From Actinocatenispora rupis (lineage in GTDB: Bacteria > Actinomycetota > Actinomycetes > Mycobacteriales > Micromonosporaceae): a stretch of DNA of 64,000 bases. The position numbers were made by a program, and so were the translations under genes. Positions 51,621 through 59,219 of the stretch are shown here, piece after piece; position 1 is the stretch's first letter, and every line of letters begins with the position of its first letter. Under the pieces are notes generated by a model, which ran no database searches, was not told the origin of the DNA, and saw only the letters and a list, made by a program, of their open reading frames with translations. The stretch covers positions 1 to 64,000 of the forward strand of contig NZ_BOMB01000010.1 in assembly GCF_016861975.1 (NCBI RefSeq), given 5' to 3'.

Positions 51621-52163
51621 TCAGCGGCGGCGGAACAGCCGCGCGAAGAGCCGGCCGATCGGACCGGACGGGCCGGGCTCGCGACGCTCCGCCGGCGGCG
51701 GGAACGCGGCGGCGGCCGGCTCGGACTCGTCGCCCGGCAACTCGGACGCCACGTACACCAGGCGGAACTTGCCGATCTGCACCTCGTCGCCGTTGGCGAG
51801 CGTGGCCGTGTCGATCCGCTCCTTGTTCAGGTACGTCCCGTTGAGGCTGCCGAGGTCGCGCGCCACGATCCGGCCGCCGTGCCGGGCGAACTCGACGTGC
51901 CGCCGCGACACGGTCGCGTCGTCCAGCAGGATGTCGCTGTTGGCGTGCCGGCCGGCGATCGTCGACTCCGCGTCGAGCAGGAACTGGGCCGGCGCGTTCG
52001 GCCCGTTCTTCACGACGAGCATCCGCGCGCCCGGCGGCAGGTTACGGGCGAGGTCGGCCGCCGCCACCTCGGTACGCGGGTCGTCGAGGACGTCGGTGAG
52101 GTCGCCGAGGTGCAGCAGGGAAGTGGCGTCCGGCGCCGGCGGGCGGGCCCCATCGTCTCGCAT
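51621..52163 (-). CDS. FHA-domain protein (GarA/OdhI-like layout)
   Basis: The 180-residue protein has an N-terminal acidic segment, then a forkhead-associated domain at ~45-140: TIAGRHANSDILLDDATVSRRHVEF (motif GRHANSDILL...SRRH), DLGSLNGTYLNKERI and ANGDEVQIGKFRLVY. FHA domains bind phosphothreonine, usually placed by Ser/Thr kinases. The order resembles GarA, where the N-terminal segment is phosphorylated, but its ETT motif is not obvious here. A Pro/Arg-rich tail ends in FARLFRRR. Leaderless start. Confidence 0.88.
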   Translation of the reverse strand: MRDDGARPPAPDATSLLHLGDLTDVLDDPRTEVAAADLARNLPPGARMLVVKNGPNAPAQFLLDAESTIAGRHANSDILLDDATVSRRHVEFARHGGRIVARDLGSLNGTYLNKERIDTATLANGDEVQIGKFRLVYVASELPGDESEPAAAAFPPPAERREPGPSGPIGRLFARLFRRR

Positions 52164-52169
52164 CGGGCC

Positions 52170-52175
52170 ACCCTA
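52170..52175 (-). promoter_or_regulatory. Leaderless -10 box for FHA gene
   Basis: On the minus strand TAGGGT ends six bases before the ATG at 52163. Confidence 0.55.
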
Positions 52176-52314
52176 GCAGCGTGCGCCCATCCTGAAACCC
52201 GCCGGCCGCCGCCGGTACGAACGGTTCCCGCGCGGTCACCCTCGCGGCCCGTCCGAGGCGGTACTCGTCCGTTTGTCGGATGTCGGGCGGGGCGCGACGC
52301 ACGAGGCTTGTCGC

Positions 52315-52974
52315 GTGACGCCGATCCGGGTGCTGGTCGTGGACGACCAACCACTGTTCGCCGAGGCGCTGTCGGCCTGGCTGGCCCGCGACCCCGGCTT
52401 CGAGGTGGTCGCCGCCGCGCAGAACGGTGCGGGCGCCCGTGACGCGCTGGCCGCCACCGCGGTCGACGTCGTACTGGTCGACCTGGACCTGGGCGACGAG
52501 TCCGGGATCGACCTGCTCGACCACGTCCGCGACCACCACCCCGGTACCCGCGCGGTGGTCCTCACCGCGTCCAACTCGCCGGACGCGCTCGCCGACGCCG
52601 TACGCCGGGGTGCCGCGTCGTGGCTGTCCAAGACCGCCGACGGCGCGACCCTGACGCGGGTGCTGCGCGGGGTGCTGCGCGACGAGGTGTGGATCCCGCC
52701 GAACCTGCTCGGCGGACTCCTGCGCACCCTCACCGAGCAGCCCGGGAGTACGGTGCTGGACCGGCTGACCGTACGGGAGCGGCAGATCCTGCAGTGCCTG
52801 GTGGACGGCCTGACCCGGGCCGAGATCGCCGACCGGCTGTTCCTGTCGGCGAACACGGTGCGTACGCACACCCAGAACCTTCTCGCGAAGCTGTCCGTGC
52901 ACTCCGTACTGGAGGCGGTCGCGCTGGCGCTGCGGCACGGGATGCGCCCGAGCGGCCCGGCAGGTACCGACTGA
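52315..52974 (+). CDS. LuxR/NarL-family response regulator (orphan)
   Basis: The 219-residue protein has a receiver with VLVVDDQPLFAEAL and the phospho-acceptor Asp in VVLVDLDLGDESG (~59). A LuxR helix-turn-helix with LTVRERQILQCLVDGLTRAEIA follows (seen as TVRERQILQCLVDG, ~155). GTG at 52315 follows GAGG by eight bases. No kinase is adjacent on its 5' side; the soluble kinase at 53249 lies 274 bases downstream and has its own regulator, so this one may be a second output of that kinase. Confidence 0.92.
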   Translation: MTPIRVLVVDDQPLFAEALSAWLARDPGFEVVAAAQNGAGARDALAATAVDVVLVDLDLGDESGIDLLDHVRDHHPGTRAVVLTASNSPDALADAVRRGAASWLSKTADGATLTRVLRGVLRDEVWIPPNLLGGLLRTLTEQPGSTVLDRLTVRERQILQCLVDGLTRAEIADRLFLSANTVRTHTQNLLAKLSVHSVLEAVALALRHGMRPSGPAGTD

Positions 52975-53248
52975 CCGTTGCGGCTGGTCGACGCCCCGTC
53001 GACCGGAGTGGCGACGCCGCGTCGACCCGCTGATCGACGGAGCCGGATCCGCCGCGTGCACCCCACGTATCCCCCGATCGGTCAGCGGTCGTCGTCCGCA
53101 GGTCCGCCACGTCCTGTGCGCGAGGCCATTACTCGGCGAACGGTGGCGACAGCCGGGCGCGGAGCGGGGAGGGTGTGCGTAGCACCGGGTCGGCAGGGCA
53201 CACGATGCTCCTCGCGCTCCTACCGGCCCACGGTTGGAGGGGGAGAGC

Positions 53249-53920
53249 ATGGACGCTGAGGTATGCGTCGACCTCGGCATGCCGGTCGGGGCGATTCCGC
53301 GGCAGGCGGGCGGGAACCCGCCGCCGGCGCGTACCCAGTACCGGATGATCAGGCACGACATCCAGCACCAGATCGGCACCATCATGTTGCTGGCCCAGGT
53401 GGTCTCGGACGCCAACGACGTCGGCCGGGCCAGCAGGGTACGGATAGACCAGCTCCTCGGCGAGGCCCGCTGGCTCGACGAGCTGCTCCAGGCGTACGAC
53501 CGGGACACCGAACCACCGCCGGTCGAACGGTTGCGCGCGGACGTCGTGGTCGGGGAGGCGGTCGCCGCGCTGGGCGTGGCCACCGGCGTACGGGTGTCGT
53601 TCGCGGCCACGCCGACCTGGGCGGTGGTGGACCGGCTCGGGCTCTGGCGGGCGGTCCGCAACGTCCTGGACAACGCCTGCCGGGCCGCCGGTCCGGGCGG
53701 CAGCGTACGGGTCCGGGTCGGGTCCGCGGACGGGGTCGCGGTGGTGGACACCGAGGACGACGGGCCGGGGTTCGGTGCCGGCCCGACCGGGCTGGCCCAG
53801 CTCGGCCTCGGCGTCGTCAGCCAGGTCGTCGCGGCCAGCGGCGGTACGGTCCGGATCGACCGCGGCGAGCTGGGCGGCTGCCGGGTACGGATGACGCTGC
53901 CGGACGGGGCGGCGCCGTGA
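53249..53920 (+). CDS. Small soluble histidine kinase
   Basis: The 223-residue protein has no membrane segment. Its dimerisation helix is RMIRHDIQHQIGTIMLLAQ (His35), an H-D-x-x-x-Q type H-box as in HisKA_3-related or cytosolic kinases. An HATPase_c domain follows with the N box AVRNVLDNACRAAGPGG (~140) and D/G box DDGPGFG. It lacks any sensor domain, so input must come from a partner. GGAGGGGGAGAG precedes the ATG. Its stop overlaps the next regulator's GTG. Confidence 0.82.
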   Translation: MDAEVCVDLGMPVGAIPRQAGGNPPPARTQYRMIRHDIQHQIGTIMLLAQVVSDANDVGRASRVRIDQLLGEARWLDELLQAYDRDTEPPPVERLRADVVVGEAVAALGVATGVRVSFAATPTWAVVDRLGLWRAVRNVLDNACRAAGPGGSVRVRVGSADGVAVVDTEDDGPGFGAGPTGLAQLGLGVVSQVVAASGGTVRIDRGELGGCRVRMTLPDGAAP

Positions 53921-54573
53921 GTACCGGGATCAGGGTGTTGGTCTGCGACGACCATCTGGTCTTCGCCGAGTCGCTGGCGCTGGTGTTCGTCGACGCCGGG
54001 CACACGGTGACGGGGGTGACCGGGACCGTCGACGAGGTGGTCGACCTGCTCGGTACCACCGACGTCGACGTCTGCGTGCTGGACGTACACCTGGCGGACG
54101 GTGACCTGGTGGACCGGCTGGCCGAGATCCGCGCCGCCGCACCGGATGCCCGGCTGGTCCTGCTGACCGGCCGGCTGGAACCGGGGCTGGCGCCGCTCGC
54201 GCTGGCCGCCGGCGTCGCCGGCCTGGTCCACAAGGGACAGCACGTCGGCGGGATCCTCGACGCGGTACGCCGGGTGCACGCCGGCGAGACCGTCGTCGAC
54301 CCGGTGTACCGGCGGCCGGCACGCGCCGAACCCGCGTTGTACCGGCTGGCGGCGTTCCTCACGCCGCGGGAGCGGGAGGTGCTGTGCCGGCTGGTCCGCG
54401 GCGAGCACACCGCGGCGCTGGCGCGGGCCATGGGCATCACGCCGGCGACCGCCCGCTGCCACATCCAGAGCGTTCTCACCAAGCTCGGCGCGCACACGCG
54501 GCTGGAGGCCGCCACCACCGCCGTGCGTACCGGGTTGGTGAGTGCCGAGACCGGCCGGTGGCTCGCCGCCTGA
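53917..54573 (+). CDS. LuxR/NarL-family response regulator
   Basis: The 218-residue partner of the soluble kinase has VLVCDDHLVFAESLAL, phospho-acceptor Asp in VCVLDVHLADG (~53), and a C-terminal LuxR domain (LTPREREVLCRLVRGEHTA). Start GTG at 53917 overlaps the kinase stop (GTGA). It resembles the orphan regulator 1 kb upstream in architecture, so the two may be paralogues from a local duplication. Confidence 0.92.
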   Translation: MSTGIRVLVCDDHLVFAESLALVFVDAGHTVTGVTGTVDEVVDLLGTTDVDVCVLDVHLADGDLVDRLAEIRAAAPDARLVLLTGRLEPGLAPLALAAGVAGLVHKGQHVGGILDAVRRVHAGETVVDPVYRRPARAEPALYRLAAFLTPREREVLCRLVRGEHTAALARAMGITPATARCHIQSVLTKLGAHTRLEAATTAVRTGLVSAETGRWLAA

Positions 54574-54713
54574 CCGTGTCGTACGACGCGGTCGGGGTGA
54601 CCCGGCCGCGGGAGGCCGCCACGCCCGGCCTGCGGTCCGCTCGGACGGACCCCGGGCGTGTCCGAGGTGGCCCGCGCCTCAGCCCCGGCGCGGGCCGCCG
54701 TCTCCCGCCCTGT

Positions 54714-54768
54714 ACCGGTGTCAGGGCTGTCGGCCCTTGCCCTGTCACCGGTGTCAGGGTTCTAGCCT
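54714..54768 (+). promoter_or_regulatory. Repeated operator-like sites and -10 box before the SDR gene
   Basis: ACCGGTGTCAGGG occurs at 54714-54726 and 54747-54759, 33 bases apart. The second copy is part of the near-palindrome CCTGTCACCGGTGTCAGG. A TAGCCT -10 box follows at 54763-54768. Long dyads just before a -10 box are typical of MerR-type activators, but the regulator is not in the window. Confidence 0.5.
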
Positions 54769-54808
54769 GCGCCGTACGGCGGGCGGCGGTGACACGGGAG
54801 GCGGGGAC

Positions 54809-55456
54809 GTGGCGGGAGTGGTGGTCGTCGGGGCGGGGCCGGGCATCGGGGCGGCGGTGGCCCGGCGGTTCGCGCGGGAGGGGATGCCGGTCGGCCTGGT
54901 GGCGCGGCGTCCGGAGACGCTCGACGCGGTCGCCGCGACCCTGCCGGGCGTACCGGTGGGCACGGCCACCGCGGACGTGACCGACGAGGTGGCGTTGCGT
55001 ACGGCGCTGGCGACGCTCGCGGACCGGTTCGGTACGCCGGACGCGGTGGTGTACAACGCCGCGCTGATCCGGCCGGACCGGCCCGGCGAGCTGTCCGTAC
55101 GTGAGCACGAGCGGGCGTGGGCGGTCAACGTGGTCGGCGCGCTCGTCACCGCGACGGCCGTGGCGCCGGCGATGGCCCGCCGCGGGTACGGGACGGTGCT
55201 GGTCACCGGCGGGATGCCCGCGGCCGTCCCGGCGTACGTGAGCCTGTCGCTCGGCAAGGCCGGCGTACGCGCCCTGGTCGAACTGCTGGACCGGGAGTAC
55301 GGCCCGGCCGGCGTGCACGTCGCGACCGTACGGGTGGACGGGCCGGTCGCACCCGGTACGGACTTCGACCCGGACGACATCGCCGACGAGTACTGGCGGG
55401 TGCACGCCCAGCCCCGCGGCCACTGGGACCGCGAGGTGGCGTACCCGGGCGGGTGA
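54809..55456 (+). CDS. Short-chain dehydrogenase/reductase
   Basis: The 215-residue SDR has the cofactor motif VVVVGAGPGIGAAVARRF, DVTD for the adenine ring and YNAALI in place of NNAG. In the active-site region VLVTGGMPAAVPAYVSLSLGKAG, the usual catalytic Ser, Tyr and Lys are seen as TGG..AYVSLSLGK, so the Y-x-x-x-K tetrad is intact in altered form (YVSLSLGK has a longer gap). Activity may therefore differ from classical SDRs. GTG at 54809 follows GGGAGG. It converges with cobT. Confidence 0.8.
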   Translation: MAGVVVVGAGPGIGAAVARRFAREGMPVGLVARRPETLDAVAATLPGVPVGTATADVTDEVALRTALATLADRFGTPDAVVYNAALIRPDRPGELSVREHERAWAVNVVGALVTATAVAPAMARRGYGTVLVTGGMPAAVPAYVSLSLGKAGVRALVELLDREYGPAGVHVATVRVDGPVAPGTDFDPDDIADEYWRVHAQPRGHWDREVAYPGG

Positions 55457-55460
55457 GGCG

Positions 55461-56519
55461 TCAGCCGCGTTCGGACACGGCGGCCGAGTCGAACGTGGCG
55501 ACCTCGGTGAGGGTGCGCGCGGCGGCCTGCACCAGCGGTACCGCGAGCAGCGCGCCGGTGCCCTCGCCGAGCCGCAGGTCCAGGTCGATCAGCGGGCGCA
55601 GGTCCAGCGCGCGCAACGCGGCGGCGTGGCCGGGTTCGGCGGACCGGTGCCCGGCGACGCACGCGGCGACCGCGTCCGGGGCGAGGGCGGCGGCGACCAG
55701 CGCGGCGGACCCGGCGATCACCCCGTCCAGTACGACCGGGACGCGGGCGGCGGCGGCACCGAGCACGTACCCGGCGAGCGCCGCGTGCTCCAGCCCGCCC
55801 ACCGCGGACAGCACCCCGAGCGGGTCGGCCGGATCGGGCGTGTGCCGAGCAAGCGCCCGGCGTACGACGTCGACCTTGTGGGCCAGGGTGGCGTCGTCGA
55901 TGCCGGTGCCGCGCCCGGTGACCTCGGCCGGATCGGCGCCGGTGAACACCGCGACCAGCGCCGCCGACGCGGTCGTGTTCGCGATCCCCATGTCCCCGGT
56001 GACCAGCAGCCGGTACCCGTCGGCCACGAGTCCGGTGGCGATCCGGATTCCGGCCTCCACCGCGGTCTGCGCCTCCGCCCGGGTCATCGCCGGCCCGGCC
56101 GTCATGTCCGCGGTGCCCGGCCGTACCTTCACGGCGGTCAGGTCGTCGCCGGGCGCCAGCGTGCCGGCCACGCCGACGTCGACCGTGCGTACGTGCGCGC
56201 CGACCTGCCGGGCGAACGCGTTGACCACGGCCCCACCGGCCCGCATGTTCGCCACCATCTGCGTGGTGACCTCCTGCGGCCACGGCGTCACCCCCTGCGC
56301 GTGCACGCCGTGGTCGGCCGCGAACACGGCCACCGCGACCGGCGCCGGCGCGGGCGGCGGGCACGCGCCGGCGAGCGCGGCCAGGCGTACCGAGAGGTCC
56401 TCCAGGACGCCGAGCGAGCCGGGCGGCTTCGTCAGGCGGTCCTGGCGTGCGCGGGCGGCCCGCGCGGCGGCGTCGTCCGGTCCGGCGATCCGGGCGAGGG
56501 TGTCGGCGAGCAGCGTCAT
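55461..56519 (-). CDS. cobT: Nicotinate-nucleotide-dimethylbenzimidazole phosphoribosyltransferase
   Basis: CobT activates the lower ligand base for cobalamin by transferring phosphoribose from nicotinate mononucleotide. The 352-residue length is normal. The motifs LTKPPGSLGVLEDL (~29), VFAADHGVHAQGVTPWPQEVT (seen as AADHGVHAQGVTPWPQ), GDMGIANTTASAAL (~175), and DLRLGEGTGALLAVPL with the catalytic Glu are present. It is leaderless and not next to other cobalamin genes here. Confidence 0.95.
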   Translation of the reverse strand: MTLLADTLARIAGPDDAAARAARARQDRLTKPPGSLGVLEDLSVRLAALAGACPPPAPAPVAVAVFAADHGVHAQGVTPWPQEVTTQMVANMRAGGAVVNAFARQVGAHVRTVDVGVAGTLAPGDDLTAVKVRPGTADMTAGPAMTRAEAQTAVEAGIRIATGLVADGYRLLVTGDMGIANTTASAALVAVFTGADPAEVTGRGTGIDDATLAHKVDVVRRALARHTPDPADPLGVLSAVGGLEHAALAGYVLGAAAARVPVVLDGVIAGSAALVAAALAPDAVAACVAGHRSAEPGHAAALRALDLRPLIDLDLRLGEGTGALLAVPLVQAAARTLTEVATFDSAAVSERG

Positions 56520-56525
56520 GGCCGA

Positions 56526-56531
56526 AACCTA
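56526..56531 (-). promoter_or_regulatory. Leaderless -10 box for cobT
   Basis: On the minus strand TAGGTT ends six bases before the ATG at 56519. Confidence 0.55.
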
Positions 56532-56644
56532 ACCGGGTACGCGTGACGGCACCATCCGGGTGTCCGTGCGGTGAGGTCGCTCTCGGCGTGGAAGATCGGT
56601 GAACATCGCCCGACCGCCCCGCGCGGTGTGCAAGCATTCGCCGT

Positions 56645-57340
56645 ATGGGGGCAAACGGGGGGGCACCGGGCCAGTCGCTCACAAGCGGGTTCGAGGTCGT
56701 GCTCTGGGGGTACGACAAGCACCAGGTCGACCAGTGCATGACCCAGCTCGAAGAGCAGATCGCCGCGCTGTACGACGAGCAGCAGCGGGCGATCGAACTC
56801 GCCGCCGAGTTGCAGCGGTGTCGTTCGGAGAACGTCGACCTGCGGGCGCGCCTGTCGGGGGTACCGGTCGTGCACCACGTCGGCGGCAAGGTGGAGGAGA
56901 TCCTCTCCGCCGCCGAGCAGCAGGCACTGGAGATCCGCTCCGCCGCCGACCGCCACCTCGCCGCGGCCCGCGACGACGCCGTACAGATCGTGGCCGTCGC
57001 CAAGCACCAGGCCGCCCGCGCCCGCCGCGACTGCGACCTCGTACTCCACGAGCACCGGCGGGCACAGCAGCGCGCCGCCGCCGAGATCGTCGCCACCGCC
57101 CGTGCCGAGGCGGACCGCATCGTCGACGACGCCCGCCGCCGGGCGGCCGACGTACCGGAGTCTGGTGGGCAGCACGCGGCGGAGGAGCCGAGGCCGTCGG
57201 TCGGTCGCCTGCCCGCGCCGGAACCCGCGAAGGCCGCCGCGGAACCGGTGCAGCCGGCCGCGGAGCGGCACCGCAGCAGGTCCGCCGGCCACGACACGGC
57301 CCGCCGGACCGTCCCGCGTCTCGGCGAGGAACCCGCTTGA
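56645..57340 (+). CDS. DivIVA-domain coiled-coil protein
   Basis: The 231-residue protein starts with a DivIVA-like membrane-targeting segment, FEVVLWGYDKHQVDQCM, followed by a coiled coil from ~30 to ~170 rich in Glu, Arg and Ala. The last ~55 residues are a Pro/Ala/Arg-rich tail. DivIVA and Scy/FilP-like proteins organise polar growth in actinomycetes. The 3' end of the gene runs into a block of direct repeats, so the final residues RRTVPRLGEEPA are repeat-derived and the tail may have changed recently. Confidence 0.8.
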   Translation: MGANGGAPGQSLTSGFEVVLWGYDKHQVDQCMTQLEEQIAALYDEQQRAIELAAELQRCRSENVDLRARLSGVPVVHHVGGKVEEILSAAEQQALEIRSAADRHLAAARDDAVQIVAVAKHQAARARRDCDLVLHEHRRAQQRAAAEIVATARAEADRIVDDARRRAADVPESGGQHAAEEPRPSVGRLPAPEPAKAAAEPVQPAAERHRSRSAGHDTARRTVPRLGEEPA

Positions 57341-57515
57341 CAGCACCGTTGTGCGGCCACCCGGACCGTTGCCTCGGCGGGAAACCGGCTCAACAGCACC
57401 GTTCTGCGGCCACCCGGATCGCACAGCATCGTCTTGCGGCCCGCCGGACCGTCCCGCGTCTGGGCGAGGAACCCGCTCAACAGCACCGTTTTGCGGCCAC
57501 CCGGGACCGTGCGCC
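57298..57515. repeat. Direct-repeat block at the end of the DivIVA-like gene
   Basis: A ~73-base block at 57298-57370 is repeated at 57438-57510 with only a few differences (offset exactly 140). Between them is a third partial copy around CAGCACCGTTCTGCGGCCAC at 57394. Landmarks are GGACCGTCCCGCGTCT at 57306 and 57446 and CAGCACCGTT at 57341, 57394 and 57481. All three frames stay open through it, producing shadow peptides. Confidence 0.85.
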
Positions 57516-57559
57516 GGCACCGGTCGGGGCGCGTCCGCACCTGCACGGCACCCGGTCGG

Positions 57560-58324
57560 TTACAGGCGGGGGCCGAGGACCGGGTCGGCGGGCAGGGTGA
57601 GGCCGAACAGGTCGACGGCGTTGCGCCAGTAGAGGCGTTCGGCGATCTCGGGGGTGAGGTCGGCGTCGGTGACCAGGCCGACGGACACCGCCGGGTCGAT
57701 GAGCGTCGCGTCGGTACCGAACAGCAGCTGGCCGGCGGGCGCGTGCTCCGCCACGTACGCGACCTGCCCGGCGTCGGTGATGGAGCAGGACGGTTCCAGG
57801 TACAGCCGGTCGCAGGCGGAGGCGGCCTCGGCGGCCAGATCCCAGCGGGTGGCGGCCATGTGGCCGGCGATCGCGCGTACCCGGGGGTTGGCGGACAGCA
57901 GCGGCAGCAGGTCGAGCACGTCCCGGCCCCAGGTGTGGATCAGCACCACCGCCGCGTACTCGTCCAGCAGCGCGAACAGGTCGCGCATCTGCGGCGAGGA
58001 GATCTCGCGCAGCGGGTACCCGGTGTGGATCTTCACGCCGACGAACGCCTCGGTGCCGAGGTACCGGTCGAGGTCGGCGCGGGTGGCGGCGAGGTCGTTC
58101 GGGTTGGCCACCACGTACCCGCGCAACCGCGGCCGGTCGGCGAGTACGGCGGCGAGGCGGGCGTTGCCACCGGGCGCGTCGTACACGACGGCCTCGGCGG
58201 CGGAGACGACCTGGAGGCTGATGCCCCACTCGTCCATGACGCGCAGGTTCTCGTCGGCGGAACCGATGTCCATGGCGAAGAACCACGGACCCCAGTGCCC
58301 GTGTACGTCGATGACCGGATGCAT
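57560..58324 (-). CDS. TIM-barrel amidohydrolase (Amidohydro_2 type)
   Basis: The 254-residue protein starts MHPVIDVHGHWGPW, with the metal-binding H-x-H. VKIHTGYPL (~115), VVLIHTWGRD (~147, His ligand), AIAGHMAATRW (~175) and LLFGTDATLID (~213, catalytic Asp) complete the amidohydrolase set. Enzymes of this group act as decarboxylases or lactonases. It overlaps the end of the related gene upstream, so the two form a pair. Confidence 0.88.
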   Translation of the reverse strand: MHPVIDVHGHWGPWFFAMDIGSADENLRVMDEWGISLQVVSAAEAVVYDAPGGNARLAAVLADRPRLRGYVVANPNDLAATRADLDRYLGTEAFVGVKIHTGYPLREISSPQMRDLFALLDEYAAVVLIHTWGRDVLDLLPLLSANPRVRAIAGHMAATRWDLAAEAASACDRLYLEPSCSITDAGQVAYVAEHAPAGQLLFGTDATLIDPAVSVGLVTDADLTPEIAERLYWRNAVDLFGLTLPADPVLGPRL

Positions 58325-59043
58325 CAGGCGACTCCCAGCAGTGTGCGCAGCGTTCCGCCGGTGACGGCGTCCCAGTCCACATCGGACAGTCGGGCCCGGC
58401 GCATCCGCAGCACCGAGGGCGACGTGTCGTGCAACGGTGTCCGCGAACCGAACGCGAGGTGCGCCGCGCCCAGCTCGCCGACGACGGTCTCGATCGAGTC
58501 GGGGGCGTTGAGCAGCCGGGTGGACGCCACGAAGCCGGGCTCGTCCCGGGCGGCGAGCACGAAGTCCGCCACGTGGTACGCGTGCACGTCCAGGAACACC
58601 ACCTTCGCCCCGCGCCCCGCGTACGCCAGCCAGGCGTGCCGTACGTCGCCCTCGACGAGCAGGGTCAGGTCGCGCGCGGCCGCCTGCGCCACCACGTGCC
58701 GGTACCCGGGGAAGTGCGGGTCGGCGCCCTGCGTCGGCGCGAACAGCCGCACCGCGCGGACGCCGGCGGCGACGAGCCGGTCCAGTTCGGACTCGGCGCG
58801 CAGCGCGTTGCGCAGGTTGACCGTACCGGCGGGCAGCCACGGATCCGTTGCCACGGAAAGGGTTTCGTCGTTGCCCTCGACGTCGTCGAACCAGGCGCCG
58901 CGGCCGGAGGCGACCAGCGCGCCGGCGATGCCGGACCGTGCCAGCCGGGCGGCCACCGCGTCGGGCGTCATGGACAGGTCGGCGCGCGGCGGCCAGGTCC
59001 CGACCAGTACGTCGCAGTCGAGCCCGATCGGCTTGGTACGCAA
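58324..59043 (-). CDS. Amidohydrolase-related protein, lacking the N-terminal HxH
   Basis: The 239-residue protein is a shorter relative of the next gene. It begins LRTKPIGLDCDVLVGTWPP with Asp-Cys-Asp where H-x-H is expected. It keeps KVVFLDVHAYHVADFV and AHLAFGSRTPLHD (Asp replaced by Ser-Arg), so the metal site looks incomplete. TTG at 59043 has GGGGGA five bases upstream and is the best start. It overlaps the amidohydrolase gene by one base (TGATG), suggesting a heteromeric pair in which this chain is structural. Confidence 0.75.
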   Translation of the reverse strand: MRTKPIGLDCDVLVGTWPPRADLSMTPDAVAARLARSGIAGALVASGRGAWFDDVEGNDETLSVATDPWLPAGTVNLRNALRAESELDRLVAAGVRAVRLFAPTQGADPHFPGYRHVVAQAAARDLTLLVEGDVRHAWLAYAGRGAKVVFLDVHAYHVADFVLAARDEPGFVASTRLLNAPDSIETVVGELGAAHLAFGSRTPLHDTSPSVLRMRRARLSDVDWDAVTGGTLRTLLGVA

Positions 59044-59052
59044 GGGAATCCC

Positions 59053-59219
59053 CCAGAGGTCATGATGGATGGTCGTCGGATGCGCGGCGAGATCCAGGGC
59101 GGCGCTGGCAAGGCGGAGGTGCCGGTGCATACCGGTGTCGTATGCGCCGGTGCCGACAACGCCCCCAGCGTCGTCCTGGCCCCGGCGCGCGCCGACACGC
59201 CATCCGTCATGACCTCTGG
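59053..59219. repeat. 167-bp element with 20-bp inverted ends
   Basis: CCAGAGGTCATGATGGATGG at 59053-59072 and the reverse complement of 59200-59219 agree at 19 of 20 bases. The next ~13 bases inward are also partly complementary. One end contains the DegT stop codon; the other touches the ribosome site of the next gene. It could be a small inverted-repeat element or an mRNA stem-loop that controls the downstream genes. Confidence 0.75.

Noticed and set aside
52975-53248. Possible regulatory RNA or short gene before the soluble kinase
   Set aside because: No conserved motif, clear hairpin or well-initiated frame was found.
57102-57632. Possible additional genes in the direct-repeat block
   Set aside because: All frames stay open only because the repeats are GC-rich; the peptides are repeat translations with no domain.
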